From Bacillus sp. FSL K6-3431 (GTDB lineage: Bacteria > Bacillota > Bacilli > Bacillales > Bacillaceae_C), in contig NZ_JBBOCT010000001.1 of assembly GCF_038002605.1 (NCBI RefSeq), positions 3,286,001 through 3,350,000 on the forward strand: a stretch of 64,000 bases of DNA, in the 5' to 3' direction. The notes beneath the pieces are model-generated. The model saw only the letters and a list, made by a program, of their open reading frames with translations, had not been told where the DNA came from and made no database searches. This document shows positions 9,750 to 22,011 of the stretch, piece after piece. The position numbers and the translations under genes are program-made. Each line of letters opens with the position of its first letter. The first letter of the stretch is position 1.

Positions 9750-9780
9750 AAAAGAACCTCCAATTTAGAAAGGTTCTTTT
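9750..9780 (-). terminator. Terminator after jag
   Basis: AAAAGAACCT (9750-9759) and AGGTTCTTTT (9771-9780) form a 10-bp stem. In the minus direction the right arm runs into TTTTTGTTTT. Ends the rnpA-yidC-jag transcript. Confidence 0.88.
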
Positions 9781-9806
9781 TATACTTTGTTTATTTCAGG
9801 TGCGAT

Positions 9807-10445
9807 TTATTGATTTTTCTCTTTCAACCGAGGTTCAATTACAACATAACGTTTAGGTTCTTCCCCTTTTGAAAGAGTTTGGATATTCTTATTATTTGAA
9901 AGCGCAGTATGAACAACTTTTCGTTCATAATTTGGCATTGGTTCTAATAAAACAGGTTTTTTAAGGTGTAGTGCTTTTGATGCAAGCCGCTCAGCCAATT
10001 GAATCAATGTTTCTTTGCGTCTTTCTCGATAATCTTCTGGATTCAAAATAATTGTAATATAGTGTTTGGAATGTCGATTTGCCGCCAATTGAGTTAAATA
10101 TTGTAGCGAATTAACAGTTTGTCCTCTTTTACCTATTAACAATCCCATTTTTTCACCAGAGATATGAAAAGTAACATTTCGTTCATCTTCTTGAACTGTT
10201 TCTATTTCAGCATCAATTTCCATATGCTTTAATACAGTTAGCAGATATTCCTTGGCAGTTTCTACTGCATCCGGCTTCATCGTAACTTCTACAACTGCTG
10301 GACGAGAACCAAATAAACCAAACAGCCCTCTTTTTCCCTCATCTACGATATTGATGTCTATTGTTTCTCTTGTTGCGTTTAGTTGAGCCAGTGCGGATTC
10401 TACTGCTTCCTCGACGGTCTGTCCTGTAGCAGTGATTTCTCTCAC
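9807..10445 (-). CDS. khpB: RNA-binding protein Jag (KhpB)
   Basis: Cytoplasmic RNA-binding protein, known as Jag, SpoIIIJ-associated protein or KhpB/EloR, linked to cell elongation control and post-transcriptional regulation. The 212-residue product has an N-terminal Jag_N domain (about 1-50), a KH domain with the RNA-binding loop GLLIGKRGQ, and a C-terminal R3H domain with the signature RKVVH. It begins with GTG at 10443-10445, overlapping the yidC stop by 4 nt (GTGA), so the two are translationally coupled. The operon ends at the terminator 9750-9780. Confidence 0.95.
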   Translation of the reverse strand: MREITATGQTVEEAVESALAQLNATRETIDINIVDEGKRGLFGLFGSRPAVVEVTMKPDAVETAKEYLLTVLKHMEIDAEIETVQEDERNVTFHISGEKMGLLIGKRGQTVNSLQYLTQLAANRHSKHYITIILNPEDYRERRKETLIQLAERLASKALHLKKPVLLEPMPNYERKVVHTALSNNKNIQTLSKGEEPKRYVVIEPRLKEKNQ

Positions 10446-11233
10446 TTTTTAGCTCCCCCCGCTCCTCCATCTGTTTCTTTCACTTTTCCCACAACTGGCG
10501 ATTTAATAAAATAAGTTTGAGCAATCATAAAAATATTACCTACTACCCAATAAAGCGCAAGTGCTGCTGGGAAGTTCACAGCAAAGATTAAGATCATAGC
10601 TGGCATGATGTATAACATCATTTGCATTTGTGGGTTTTGCCCCGACATACCAGACATCATAATTTTCTGTTGTAAAAACGTCGTTGCACCAGCAATAATC
10701 GGTAATAAATAAATAGGATCCGGTGCACCAAGGTCAAACCAAAGGAAGTCGCCCGCTTTCCCAATTCCTTCTGTTCTAATAATTGCTTGATAGAATCCAA
10801 TTAAAATTGGCATTTGAACAAGTAATGGAAAACAGCCTGCAAGTGGATTAACTTTATGCGTTTGGAAAAGCTGCATTGTTTCTTGTTGCAATTGTTGTTG
10901 TGTTTTTTGATCTTTTGAACTGTACTTTTCTTTTAATTTCTTCATTTCTGGCTGAAGAGCCTGCATTGCCTTTGAATTTCTTGTTTGTTTAATCATCAAT
11001 GGCAAAATAGCCAAACGAATTAAAAGTGTGACGATAATAATAGATAAGCCGTAGCTGTTACCCAATATTTCTGCTACTGTAGTAATAAGCCAAGAAAGCG
11101 GATAAACAATATATTCACTCCAAAATCCCGTACTTTCAGCTGTTATATAGTTAGGGTTATCAATTGTTGCACAACCTGTTGCTATCAGCATTAACACTAA
11201 GATTGCTGACATCAATAATATTCTTTTTTTCAA
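10442..11233 (-). CDS. yidC: Membrane protein insertase YidC1 (SpoIIIJ)
   Basis: YidC/Oxa1/Alb3 insertase that places proteins in the cytoplasmic membrane; the B. subtilis homologue SpoIIIJ is also needed for SigG activation during sporulation. The 263-residue protein starts with a lipoprotein signal peptide, lipobox IATGC with the lipidated Cys near residue 21, followed by five membrane spans and a basic tail. The conserved Arg of the hydrophilic groove is in [10 protein letters not shown]. The start is TTG at 11231-11233 behind GGGAGGAAAA. It sits between rnpA and jag. Confidence 0.96.
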   Translation of the reverse strand: MKKRILLMSAILVLMLIATGCATIDNPNYITAESTGFWSEYIVYPLSWLITTVAEILGNSYGLSIIIVTLLIRLAILPLMIKQTRNSKAMQALQPEMKKLKEKYSSKDQKTQQQLQQETMQLFQTHKVNPLAGCFPLLVQMPILIGFYQAIIRTEGIGKAGDFLWFDLGAPDPIYLLPIIAGATTFLQQKIMMSGMSGQNPQMQMMLYIMPAMILIFAVNFPAALALYWVVGNIFMIAQTYFIKSPVVGKVKETDGGAGGAKK

Positions 11234-11322
11234 GCCTTTTTTCCTCCCTACTCACCTGAAATCACTATATCGGATATTTTAACACCTTTTAATGCTAATA
11301 GTAAAAAAACTGATATCTTTTT

Positions 11323-11673
11323 TTACTTTTCCCTACTTTTTAAACATTTTCCTAATCTAAGCACATGCTCCAGACTTTTTTTCACTGTATGATAATCCAT
11401 TACAGCAACAGGTTTCCTGGCGATAATTACATAATCTTTCCCCGGTACCACATGCTCCGATAATTCATGAAAAACCTGGCGGACATAGCGTTTAATATGA
11501 TTTCTTACTACTGCATTTCCGATTTTTTTACTAACTGATAAACCTAATCTATAGTTCTTTTGTTCCTCTTTGTTCAATATATATATAACAAACTGCCTGT
11601 TTGCAACCGATTTCCCTTTTTTGAAAACAGCTTGGAAGTCATCATTTTTCTTAATTCTAAAAGCTTTTTTCAT
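11323..11673 (-). CDS. rnpA: Ribonuclease P protein component
   Basis: Small basic protein that binds the catalytic RNase P RNA and helps it cleave the 5' leaders of pre-tRNAs. The 116 residues carry the family RNR signature [12 protein letters not shown] and the conserved central-cleft aromatic residues near the N-terminus ([10 protein letters not shown]). ATG at 11671-11673 is preceded by GGGTGA. It lies downstream of rpmH, but 190 bp away and behind a terminator-like hairpin, so read-through or a second promoter must supply it. Confidence 0.97.
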   Translation of the reverse strand: MKKAFRIKKNDDFQAVFKKGKSVANRQFVIYILNKEEQKNYRLGLSVSKKIGNAVVRNHIKRYVRQVFHELSEHVVPGKDYVIIARKPVAVMDYHTVKKSLEHVLRLGKCLKSREK

Positions 11674-11745
11674 ACATTCACCCGCAATTTAAATCTATTA
11701 AAAACATTATTATAAGCACGGCACTTTATCATTATTTCTATAGAA

Positions 11746-11782
11746 CTAGCCTCTTAAAGAAATTTTGTTTATAAGAGGCTAG
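11746..11782. other. Hairpin between rpmH and rnpA
   Basis: CTAGCCTCTTA (11746-11756) pairs perfectly with TAAGAGGCTAG (11772-11782) around a 15-nt loop. No T run follows on the minus strand, so it looks more like an mRNA processing or stability structure than a terminator. It lies in the rnpA leader. Confidence 0.55.
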
Positions 11783-11830
11783 CATCCTGCAGATCAGAAA
11801 AATAGTTTTTCCGTGTTTCCCATCATTTAT

Positions 11831-11864
11831 TAGAAAAAAAGACCACTGAGACGTTTCAGTGGTC
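11831..11864 (-). terminator. Terminator or attenuator after rpmH
   Basis: GACCACTGA and TTCAGTGGTC (11841-11864) form a stem that starts at the last base of the rpmH stop codon. It is followed by seven Ts in the minus direction. It probably reduces transcription from the strong rpmH promoter into rnpA. Confidence 0.8.
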
Positions 11865-11998
11865 TACGCTGATAACACTTTTCTTCCTTTGCGACGACGA
11901 GCAGCCAAAATGTTGCGGCCAGTTTTTGAACTCATGCGCGCACGGAAACCGTGTACTTTGCTTCTTTTACGTTTATTTGGTTGGAAAGTTCTTTTCAT
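11864..11998 (-). CDS. rpmH: Large-subunit ribosomal protein bL34
   Basis: A 44-residue, very basic ribosomal protein, [18 protein letters not shown] onward, ending GRKVLSA; it is essentially the family consensus and has the usual length. The ATG at 11996-11998 follows GGAGGTG. It is the first gene leftward from oriC and has its own SigA promoter (12053-12082). A terminator-like hairpin starts at its stop codon. Confidence 0.97.
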   Translation of the reverse strand: MKRTFQPNKRKRSKVHGFRARMSSKTGRNILAARRRKGRKVLSA

Positions 11999-12052
11999 AC
12001 TATGACACCTCCTCGAAGGTAAAAAAAAATTCAATTCCAGACATACTAATCA

Positions 12053-12082
12053 ATTATAAAGACCTAAGCAAATGATTGTCAA
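12053..12082 (-). promoter_or_regulatory. SigA promoter of rpmH
   Basis: Minus strand: TTGACA (12082-12077), 18-nt spacer, TATAAT (12058-12053). Both hexamers are perfect; it lies about 55 nt upstream of the rpmH start. Confidence 0.85.
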
Positions 12083-12147
12083 CCCTTCATTCAAATTTCC
12101 CCTATTTTTTTGAAGTATATTTACTAAACTTCTCATTAATTTTAGGT

Positions 12148-12408
12148 TGTGGATAGATTTCGACACTGTTTTTATTATCCACAACACATATCGACAGCTT
12201 TTTCACAAACTAAGTGGCTGTGGACAATTTTAATTCACTGGCCATTAGGTTTGTGGATAATTTTCTTTGTGCATTGCTAAGCTTGCTTTTATTTGTTATG
12301 ATTATGATGTTTTCACTCTGAATACATTTTGTGGGTAATTCACTTATCCCCAGATTGTGGATAAGATGTGGATAGTTTATTCACCATCGATGGATAAACT
12401 TGTCCACA
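12148..12408. other. oriC: oriC, upstream DnaA-box cluster
   Basis: Between rpmH and dnaA there are perfect DnaA boxes TTATCCACA at 12175-12183 (plus) and 12252-12260 and 12356-12364 (minus). Boxes with one mismatch lie at 12148-12156, 12330-12338, 12343-12351, 12367-12375 and 12400-12408. This corresponds to the incAB part of the bipartite B. subtilis origin and overlaps the dnaA regulatory region, so it also serves dnaA autorepression. A possible dnaA -10 (TATAAT, 12474-12479) lies downstream without a clear -35. Confidence 0.93.
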
Positions 12409-12555
12409 TTGCGTGGATGATGTCGAAAACCACTTCTCTTCCTTATTATATGTTTTCCACATTCATAGATTTGTATAATTATTAATATGAGTAAATTTGG
12501 TGAGAAACAGTTATATAACAGAAGATATAAAAGTTTATGTAAAGGAGGTATAGCT

Positions 12556-13899
12556 TTGGAGAATATAACTGATCTTTGGGATCAGGTCCTGATAAACATT
12601 GAAAAAAAGGTTAGTAAACCTAGTTTCGATACTTGGTTGAAATTTACGAAGGCTCACGTATTGCAAGGAGATACAATGGTTATTACTGCTCCAAATGAAT
12701 TTGCTAGGGACTGGCTTGAAGGTAGATACTCCCAACTAATCTCAGGATTGCTGTATGAGATTATTGGAGAAGAGCTAAATGTGAAATTTATTATTCCACC
12801 CCAGCAAGAAGATGAAGATAATATTCCTCCCGTCGCAAACGATGTTAAAAATAATGAAGCTACAGATATTTATCAAAGTATGTTAAATCCCAAATATACA
12901 TTCGACACCTTTGTTATTGGCTCCGGTAATCGCTTTGCACACGCAGCATCACTTGCTGTAGCAGAGGCTCCAGCAAATGCGTATAATCCTTTATTCATTT
13001 ATGGAGGAGTTGGTATGGGTAAAACCCATTTAATGCACGCAATCGGCCACTATGTTCAAGAGCATAATCCAGCCGCAAAAGTAGTGTATTTGTCCTCTGA
13101 AAAGTTTACAAATGAATTTATCAACTCAATCCGCGATAATAAGGCTGTTGATTTTCGAAATAAATATCGAAATGCTGATGTTCTATTAATCGATGATATT
13201 CAATTTTTAGCTGGAAAAGAACAAACACAAGAGGAATTTTTCCATACATTTAATACTTTGCATGAAGAAAGCAAACAAATTGTCATTTCAAGTGATCGTC
13301 CTCCGAAAGAAATACCTACACTTGAAGATCGTTTAAGATCTAGATTTGAATGGGGACTAATTACTGATATTACACCCCCAGATCTTGAAACACGAATTGC
13401 CATTTTACGCAAAAAAGCGAAGGCTGATGGCCTTGATATTCCAAATGAAGTCATGCTATACATTGCTAATCAAATTGACTCGAATATCAGGGAATTAGAA
13501 GGTGCTCTTATTAGGGTTGTTGCGTATTCATCGCTAATTAATAAAGATATCAATGCGGATCTAGCAGCTGAAGCATTAAAAAATATTATTCCCAGCTCAA
13601 AACCAAAGGTCATTACTATCTTAGATATTCAAAAAATGATCGGTGCTGAATATAATATAAAACTTGAAGATTTTAAAGCGAAAAAACGTACACAGTCAAT
13701 CGCCTTTCCACGTCAAATTGCTATGTTTTTATCTCGCGAAATGACAGATTTTTCTCTTCCTAAAATTGGAGAAGAATTTGGAGGCCGTGATCATACTACA
13801 GTTATTCATGCCCATGAAAAGATTTCAAAAATGTTGGCTTCTGACCCTGAATTTCATAGTAAAATAGAAGAAATTCGTGAGTCTCTAAAAAAACAATAA
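12556..13899 (+). CDS. dnaA: Chromosomal replication initiator DnaA
   Basis: AAA+ ATPase that binds DnaA boxes, forms a filament on the DnaA-trios and opens oriC. The product has 447 residues (B. subtilis 446): domain I (about 1-80), a linker, the AAA+ domain with Walker [10 protein letters not shown] at 150-158 and Walker [10 protein letters not shown], and domain IV with the box-recognition signature [12 protein letters not shown] chose TTG at 12556-12558 (MENITDLW) because an excellent AAAGGAGG lies 8 nt before it; the frame extends 23 codons upstream without homology. Flanked by DnaA-box clusters on both sides. Confidence 0.98.
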   Translation: MENITDLWDQVLINIEKKVSKPSFDTWLKFTKAHVLQGDTMVITAPNEFARDWLEGRYSQLISGLLYEIIGEELNVKFIIPPQQEDEDNIPPVANDVKNNEATDIYQSMLNPKYTFDTFVIGSGNRFAHAASLAVAEAPANAYNPLFIYGGVGMGKTHLMHAIGHYVQEHNPAAKVVYLSSEKFTNEFINSIRDNKAVDFRNKYRNADVLLIDDIQFLAGKEQTQEEFFHTFNTLHEESKQIVISSDRPPKEIPTLEDRLRSRFEWGLITDITPPDLETRIAILRKKAKADGLDIPNEVMLYIANQIDSNIRELEGALIRVVAYSSLINKDINADLAAEALKNIIPSSKPKVITILDIQKMIGAEYNIKLEDFKAKKRTQSIAFPRQIAMFLSREMTDFSLPKIGEEFGGRDHTTVIHAHEKISKMLASDPEFHSKIEEIRESLKKQ

Positions 13900-13983
13900 T
13901 GGGGATTATGTGTATAACTGTGCCTATATTGCACACAGTCTGTCCACATGGGGATAGACTGTGTTTTCAAACGATTAACATAG

Positions 13984-14080
13984 TTATCCACATATCCACA
14001 AGCCCTACTACTATTACTACTATCTTTTCTTTTAAAAATAACTATATATACTGGCTTAATAGCCAAATTTTTAGACTTGG
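13984..14080 (+). other. oriC: oriC, dnaA-dnaN unwinding region
   Basis: A perfect DnaA box TTATCCACA (13984-13992) overlaps a second, near-match box ATATCCACA (13992-14000). After a short GC segment come repeated trinucleotides CTACTACTATTACTACTAT (14005-14023), which match the DnaA-trio element of B. subtilis. An A/T-rich stretch to about 14080 follows, the likely DNA unwinding element. The order box, GC cluster, trios, AT-rich is the basal unwinding layout. Confidence 0.9.
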
Positions 14081-14091
14081 AGGAACATAGC

Positions 14092-15228
14092 ATGAAATTC
14101 ATCATTCAGCGAGATCGTCTTATTGATAATGTACAGGACGTGATGAAAGCCATTTCTACAAGAACAACCATCCCAATCCTTACAGGGATTAAAATTATTG
14201 CATCTGAAGAAGGAGTAACTTTTACTGGAAGTGACTCTGACATATCGATTGAATCTTTTATACCTACAGAAGAAGCAGGTATTGAAATAATTGAAATAAT
14301 GCAAACTGGTGGAATCGTATTAAACGCTAAGTTTTTTGGAGAAATTGTTCGAAAGCTTCCGATGGATACCGTAGAAATTGAAGTTTTAAATCATCATCAA
14401 ACAATTATTAGATCGGGAAAAGCTGAATTTAACTTAAATGGTCAAGATCCTGATGAATATCCGCATCTACCGCAAATTTCTGAGGAAAATGTTTTTTCTA
14501 TACCAACCGATTTGCTAAAAACATTAGTCAGACAAACTGTATTTGCAGTGTCCACCTCAGAAACACGCCCTATCTTGACAGGTGTAAACTGGCAGATTAC
14601 AGAGGGTATTCTTACTTGTACAGCAACAGACAGCCATAGGCTTGCTATGAGAACTGCTCCAATAGAAATTGACCCTGCGGTTTCATATACGGCTGTTATT
14701 CCAGGAAAAAGTTTAATTGAATTAAGTAAAATATTAGATGATTCTAATGATCCAGTTGAAATTGTATTTACGGAAAACCAAATTCTTTTTAAATCAAAAA
14801 ACATTTTATTCTTTTCACGGAGATTGGAAGGAAATTATCCTGATACCTCAAGATTAATTCCGACAGAGAGTAAAACAGAACTTGTTTTACACGCACGTGA
14901 ATTCCTTCAAGCGATCGATCGTGCTTCCTTGCTTGCACGTGGGGAAAGAAATAACGTTGTAAAATTAGCTACACTTGAAGGGAAAATTATAGAAGTTTCC
15001 TCAAACACCCCTGAAATTGGAAATGTAATTGAAGAAATTCAAAGTGAATCGATTGAGGGAGAAGAACTAAAAATATCATTTAGTGCAAAATATATGATGG
15101 ATGCTTTAAGAGCACTAGAAGGTACAAATATAACTATTAGCTTTACCGGTGCGATGAGGCCATTTATCATTCGTTCTGCAGAGGATACTTCCATCTTGCA
15201 GCTGATCCTACCAGTTCGTACATTCTAA
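14092..15228 (+). CDS. dnaN: DNA polymerase III beta subunit (sliding clamp)
   Basis: Ring-shaped homodimer that tethers the replicative polymerase to DNA. The product has 378 residues, identical in length to B. subtilis DnaN, starting MKFIIQRDRLIDNVQDVMKA and ending LILPVRTF; three repeated clamp folds fill the chain. I chose ATG at 14092-14094 behind TTGGAGGAA. It follows dnaA across the oriC unwinding region. A weak hairpin with a T run (15268-15298) follows, so some transcription probably stops before yaaA. Confidence 0.98.
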   Translation: MKFIIQRDRLIDNVQDVMKAISTRTTIPILTGIKIIASEEGVTFTGSDSDISIESFIPTEEAGIEIIEIMQTGGIVLNAKFFGEIVRKLPMDTVEIEVLNHHQTIIRSGKAEFNLNGQDPDEYPHLPQISEENVFSIPTDLLKTLVRQTVFAVSTSETRPILTGVNWQITEGILTCTATDSHRLAMRTAPIEIDPAVSYTAVIPGKSLIELSKILDDSNDPVEIVFTENQILFKSKNILFFSRRLEGNYPDTSRLIPTESKTELVLHAREFLQAIDRASLLARGERNNVVKLATLEGKIIEVSSNTPEIGNVIEEIQSESIEGEELKISFSAKYMMDALRALEGTNITISFTGAMRPFIIRSAEDTSILQLILPVRTF

Positions 15229-15267
15229 AAAAGTGGTTACTCTTCTATTTCGCTTATTTTAATCATA

Positions 15268-15298
15268 AAAGGTCCTGCCCATAAAGGTGGGGTTTTTT
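15268..15298 (+). terminator. Weak terminator-like structure after dnaN
   Basis: CCCA and TGGG flank a 6-nt loop, followed by TTTTTT. The stem is short and interrupted, so termination is probably partial. Confidence 0.3.
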
Positions 15299-15405
15299 GT
15301 GATTATAGAAAATTGGATCTACATGGACATATTACGCATTTTTTACCGATTATTAGATCTTTGTAAAAAACGTTAAAGTTTAGTAAAATAAAGGAATGAC
15401 TACTC

Positions 15406-15639
15406 ATGGGAAAGAGTGAAAATGTGGAAAATAACATTAAAATTGATACGGAAGTAATTACATTAGGACAGTTTTTGAAACTTGCTGACATCATTCAATC
15501 AGGAGGAATGGCAAAGTGGTTTCTTAGTGAACATGATGTTTTTATAAATAGTGAACAAGATCAAAGAAGAGGTCGGAAACTTAAAGTAGGAGATCAAATT
15601 GAAATACCGGGAATTGGAACTTACGTTGTTACCCGTTAA
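15406..15639 (+). CDS. yaaA: S4-domain RNA-binding protein YaaA
   Basis: Small S4-type RNA-binding protein conserved between dnaN and recF in Firmicutes, implicated in 50S ribosome assembly. 77 residues; the conserved core [17 protein letters not shown], the [10 protein letters not shown] strand and the [14 protein letters not shown] segment are clear. The first seven or so residues are not conserved, and an in-frame GTG seven codons in (reading MENNIKID) is an alternative start. AAAGGA upstream of 15406 supports the longer form. 14 bp before recF. Confidence 0.93.
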   Translation: MGKSENVENNIKIDTEVITLGQFLKLADIIQSGGMAKWFLSEHDVFINSEQDQRRGRKLKVGDQIEIPGIGTYVVTR

Positions 15640-15653
15640 AGGATGTCGACTTC

Positions 15654-16772
15654 ATGTACATTGAAGATTTGGAGTTACAAAATTACAGAAATTATGAAAA
15701 ACTCTCCATATCATTTGAAAATAATGTAAATGTTATCTTAGGAGAAAATGCGCAAGGAAAGACAAATGTCATGGAATCCATTTATGTTTTAGGTATGGCT
15801 AAATCACATCGAACATCGAACGATAAAGATTTAATCCGCTGGGATTCAGAGTATGCTAAAATAAAGGGTAGGGTTCAAAAGTCTAGAGGGGCTGTCCCGC
15901 TAGAATTAACAATCTCAAAAAAAGGAAAAAAGGCAAGATTTAATCATATTGAGCAACAAAAATTAAGTCAGTATGTTGGGAATATGAATGTTGTCATGTT
16001 TGCGCCAGAAGATCTCCACCTTGTGAAAGGTAGCCCTCAAATAAGGCGCCGTTTTATTGATATGGAAATTGGCCAAGTTTCCCCAGTCTATTTATATGAT
16101 ATGAGTCAATTTCAAAAAATTCTTCAGCAGCGTAATCATTATTTGAAACAGCTGCAAATAAAAAAGCAAACTGATTACACGTTTCTCCATGTTTTGACTG
16201 AACAATATATTGATGTAGCAGTAAAGGTCATAAAAAAGCGATTCGAGTTTATTCAAATGCTTGAGAATTGGGCTAAACCTATTCATTCTGGTATTTCTCG
16301 TGGACTAGAAAACCTTGAAATTCACTATAAACCTTCGTTTGAGGTATCAGGAAGTACAGACTGGTCAAAGATGGTAGAAGTGATGGAAAATAAAATCTCT
16401 GCTCTTCAAAACAGAGAAGTTGATCGTGGTGTAACTTTAGTTGGGCCACATCGTGACGAGATCCTTTTTAATGTAAACGGGCGGGATGTTCAGACATTTG
16501 GATCGCAAGGACAGCAACGTACAACGGCATTATCTGTAAAACTTGCTGAAATTGAACTAATTCATTCAGAAATAGGAGAATATCCAATCTTACTTCTAGA
16601 TGATGTATTGTCTGAATTGGACGATTACCGCCAATCACATTTATTAAATACGATAAAAGGAAAAGTACAGACCTTTGTTACGACAACAACCATTGATGGT
16701 ATTGATCATCAAACATTGAAGGAAGCAACAACCTTTTCCGTGAAAAACGGAGTGATGGATAGGGTGAGGTGA
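15654..16772 (+). CDS. recF: DNA replication and repair protein RecF
   Basis: ABC-type ATPase of the SMC/Rad50 group that loads RecA at gaps together with RecO and RecR. The 372-residue product has Walker [10 protein letters not shown] at 30-38, the family signature segment [18 protein letters not shown], and Walker [22 protein letters not shown] precedes the ATG at 15654. It sits between yaaA and remB as in other Bacillus species and is 4 bp from the next gene. Confidence 0.97.
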   Translation: MYIEDLELQNYRNYEKLSISFENNVNVILGENAQGKTNVMESIYVLGMAKSHRTSNDKDLIRWDSEYAKIKGRVQKSRGAVPLELTISKKGKKARFNHIEQQKLSQYVGNMNVVMFAPEDLHLVKGSPQIRRRFIDMEIGQVSPVYLYDMSQFQKILQQRNHYLKQLQIKKQTDYTFLHVLTEQYIDVAVKVIKKRFEFIQMLENWAKPIHSGISRGLENLEIHYKPSFEVSGSTDWSKMVEVMENKISALQNREVDRGVTLVGPHRDEILFNVNGRDVQTFGSQGQQRTTALSVKLAEIELIHSEIGEYPILLLDDVLSELDDYRQSHLLNTIKGKVQTFVTTTTIDGIDHQTLKEATTFSVKNGVMDRVR

Positions 16773-16776
16773 GCAG

Positions 16777-17031
16777 ATGTATGTGCATATAGGCGATAAT
16801 ACAATGGTACGCTCTCGTGAGATTATAGTGATGCTTGAAAAAGATACTATCCATGCATCAGAAGAATTTCAAAAGCTATTTACTGAAAAAAAGGATCAAG
16901 TGATCAAGTTAACAAATGGTTCGTATAAATCGGTTATTTTTACAAGTAAGCAGATTTACCTTTCACCAATCGCTGTAGCTACATTGAAAAAGAGATTATT
17001 GAAATCAACAAGCTACCAGTTAATCATATAG
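16777..17031 (+). CDS. remB: Extracellular matrix regulator RemB
   Basis: Small protein (YaaB) of the DUF370 group; in B. subtilis RemA and RemB activate biofilm matrix operons. The 84-residue product begins MYVHIGDNTMVRSREII and keeps the internal segment IYLSPIAVATLKKRL. It starts 5 bp after recF and precedes gyrB, its usual neighbours. The assignment rests on position and the N-terminal pattern; its regulatory target here is inference. Confidence 0.88.
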   Translation: MYVHIGDNTMVRSREIIVMLEKDTIHASEEFQKLFTEKKDQVIKLTNGSYKSVIFTSKQIYLSPIAVATLKKRLLKSTSYQLII

Positions 17032-17107
17032 TTTATCTAAAAGTTGTGACTTACCTTTTATGATATTGTGGATACTAGCTCCTGCTTACAGGGGCTCTAA
17101 GTAATAA

Positions 17108-19081
<1,974 letters not shown>

Positions 19082-19165
19082 AAACATGGCAAATGCAAAT
19101 AGATCTGAGGCGTGTTAATAGTGCCTCATTCCTTTTTTGCCAATGAAAGGGAGGTTCCCAAAGGT

Positions 19166-21688
19166 ATGGCGGATTTACCGAGATCGAATGTGAAAGAAAT
19201 TAATTTGAGTCAAGAAATGCGTTCATCTTTTCTTGATTATGCAATGAGTGTTATTGTAGCACGTGCTTTACCTGATGTAAGGGATGGCTTGAAGCCTGTT
19301 CACCGTCGTATTTTATATGCGATGAATGATTTGGGTATGACAAGTGACAAAGCATTTAAAAAATCAGCACGGATTGTCGGTGAAGTAATCGGTAAGTATC
19401 ATCCACATGGTGACTCTGCAGTTTATGAAACGATGGTGCGGATGGCACAAGACTTTAGCTATCGAAATATGCTTATAGAGGGACATGGAAACTTTGGGTC
19501 CGTTGATGGCGACGGTGCGGCTGCTATGCGTTATACAGAAGCAAGAATGTCAAAAATATCAATGGAACTTGTACGAGATTTAAATAAAGATACAATAGAT
19601 TATAAAGATAACTATGATGGTTCAGAAAGAGAGCCAGTAGTTTTGCCAGCACGTTTTCCAAACTTACTAGTCAATGGTTCCTCCGGAATTGCTGTGGGGA
19701 TGGCTACGAATATTCCTCCGCATCAACTAGGAGAAGTGATCAATGCGTTGATTGCCCTTAGTGAGGATCCGGAAATAACAATCCCAGAATTAATGGAATT
19801 TGTTCATGGCCCCGATTTTCCGACATACGGATTAATCGTTGGTAGAAGTGGTATTAGAAGTGCATATGAAACGGGCCGCGGTTCGATTATGATGCGTGCA
19901 AAAGTGGAAATTGAAACAAAAGCAAATGGTAGGGAAACAATTCTAGTGCATGAACTACCATTTCAAGTAAATAAAGCAAGATTAATTGAACGGATTGCTG
20001 AGCTCGTTCGGGATAAGAAGATTGAAGGATTAACTGATCTGCGTGATGAATCTGACCGAACAGGTATGAGAATTGTAATGGAAGTACGTAGAGATGCTAA
20101 CGCTAATGTTATTTTAAATAATTTATATAAACTGACTGCCCTACAGACGAGTTTTGGAATAAATATGCTCGCATTGGTAGATGGACAACCTAAAGTATTA
20201 AATTTAAAACAATGCCTATACCATTATTTAGAGCATCAAAAGGTTGTCATTAGACGCAGAACAGAATTCGAGTTACGTAAAGCTGAAGCACGGGCCCATA
20301 TCCTAGAGGGGCTAAGAATAGCGCTAGATCATATTGATGCAATCATTAGCTTAATCAGGGGCTCTGCTACAACGGATATTGCCCGCACAGGATTAATGGA
20401 ACAATTCCAATTAAGTGAGAAACAAGCACAAGCAATTCTAGATATGAGACTTCAACGATTAACAGGCTTGGAACGGGAAAAAATAGAAGATGAATATCAA
20501 GAATTACTTAAAGTTATCTCTGAATTAAAAGGGATACTAGCAGATGATGAGAAAGTTCTGCAGATTATTAGAGAAGAATTAATCGAAATTAAAGAACGTT
20601 TCGACGATGGACGCCGGACTGAAATTATAGCAGGTGGTCTAGGACATATAGAAGATGAAGATCTTATTCCAAGAGAAAATATTGTCGTATCGCTAACTCA
20701 TAATGGGTATATTAAACGCCTACCTATTTCTACTTACCGTAGCCAAAGACGGGGCGGACGAGGGATACAAGGGATGGGAACAAACGAAGATGATTTTGTT
20801 GAACATTTGATTACACCATCAACCCATGACACTATCTTGTTTTTTACAAATAAAGGTAAAGTGTATCGTGCAAAAGGGTATGAGATTCCCGAGTATAATA
20901 GAACGGCAAAAGGTTTACCGATTATTAATATGCTTGGAGTCGAAAAGGACGAATGGGTTAACACAATTATACCTGTGGAAGAATTTGTAGAAGATTGGTA
21001 TTTATTCTTTGCGACGAAGCAAGGTGTGGTGAAACGAACTCCACTTACTGCCTTTGCTAATATTAGGAATAACGGTTTGATCGCCCTTGGACTTCGTGAA
21101 AATGATGAATTAATATCTGTTCAATTAACAGATAATAATAAAGACATGATTATGGGAACAAAAAATGGTCTGCTCATTCGCTTTAATGAAACAGACGTAA
21201 GGTCGATGGGACGAACAGCAACGGGTGTAAAAGGAATAACGTTATCGAATGATGATGAAGTGGTCGGAATGGAAATACTAGAAGAAAATCAAGATGTGCT
21301 AGTAGTGACAATGAATGGCTTTGGAAAAAGAACCCCCGCAAAAGAGTATAGAATCCAAACCCGTGGTGGAAAAGGATTAATTACTAGTAACATTACTGAA
21401 AGAACAGGTACGGTCGTTGCTGTAGAAACTGTCAACGGTGACGAAGACCTAATGATAATCACAGCTGGAGGAATTTTGATTCGGATGGATGTAAAGGATA
21501 TCTCCATTTTAGGTCGGAATACACAAGGTGTTACGTTGATCAGGCTCGCTGATGAAGAATTCGTAGCTACTGTTGCGAAGGTTGAAAAAGAAGATGAAGT
21601 AGTTGAAGAAGTTGGGCAAGACGGGGAAAAGATAGAAAATAATGAGGATCACACAACCACCCCATTGGAAGAACCAATTGATGAATAA
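19166..21688 (+). CDS. gyrA: DNA gyrase subunit A
   Basis: Breakage-reunion subunit of gyrase. The 840-residue product has the catalytic tyrosine Y123 in MRYTEARM and six-bladed C-terminal DNA-wrapping repeats, including the GyrA box QRRGGRG, and ends in an acidic tail. The quinolone region carries S84 and E88 ([10 protein letters not shown]), the usual susceptible residues. I chose ATG at 19166 ([13 protein letters not shown]) because homology begins there; the frame reaches back 18 codons without homology. Strong terminator after the gene. Confidence 0.97.
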   Translation: MADLPRSNVKEINLSQEMRSSFLDYAMSVIVARALPDVRDGLKPVHRRILYAMNDLGMTSDKAFKKSARIVGEVIGKYHPHGDSAVYETMVRMAQDFSYRNMLIEGHGNFGSVDGDGAAAMRYTEARMSKISMELVRDLNKDTIDYKDNYDGSEREPVVLPARFPNLLVNGSSGIAVGMATNIPPHQLGEVINALIALSEDPEITIPELMEFVHGPDFPTYGLIVGRSGIRSAYETGRGSIMMRAKVEIETKANGRETILVHELPFQVNKARLIERIAELVRDKKIEGLTDLRDESDRTGMRIVMEVRRDANANVILNNLYKLTALQTSFGINMLALVDGQPKVLNLKQCLYHYLEHQKVVIRRRTEFELRKAEARAHILEGLRIALDHIDAIISLIRGSATTDIARTGLMEQFQLSEKQAQAILDMRLQRLTGLEREKIEDEYQELLKVISELKGILADDEKVLQIIREELIEIKERFDDGRRTEIIAGGLGHIEDEDLIPRENIVVSLTHNGYIKRLPISTYRSQRRGGRGIQGMGTNEDDFVEHLITPSTHDTILFFTNKGKVYRAKGYEIPEYNRTAKGLPIINMLGVEKDEWVNTIIPVEEFVEDWYLFFATKQGVVKRTPLTAFANIRNNGLIALGLRENDELISVQLTDNNKDMIMGTKNGLLIRFNETDVRSMGRTATGVKGITLSNDDEVVGMEILEENQDVLVVTMNGFGKRTPAKEYRIQTRGGKGLITSNITERTGTVVAVETVNGDEDLMIITAGGILIRMDVKDISILGRNTQGVTLIRLADEEFVATVAKVEKEDEVVEEVGQDGEKIENNEDHTTTPLEEPIDE

Positions 21689-21788
21689 ATGAATTCAAGC
21701 ACTCTAGTCGATTGAAGCTAGAGCTAGGTATGAAAATTCAACTTGAAATTTTATCTCCCAAAAGACTTATATTTTCTTTCATATAGAA

Positions 21789-21815
21789 AAGGACGCCAAT
21801 TGGTGTCCTTTTTTT
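21789..21815 (+). terminator. Terminator after gyrA
   Basis: GGACGCC-AATT-GGTGTCC followed by seven Ts. The rest of the 21689-22011 gap carries a CTCTAG/CTAGAG inverted repeat just after the stop but no gene that I can support. Confidence 0.9.
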
Positions 21816-22011
21816 ATACGGAATTTTTTTATTTGAGCATATCTGTATAAAGTGATATATCCTACTGGGGCTAGGTGAACTAGGTTTATCAGCAGTTGCC
21901 AAAAGATCTTGGGAACTTTACTGATGTTACTTATATATCCCTTGAAGGCCAAGGGTCTACGCTTTTTCTGTGATACAATAGGAGTAAAGAATAGTTTTTG
22001 GGGTGATATAT

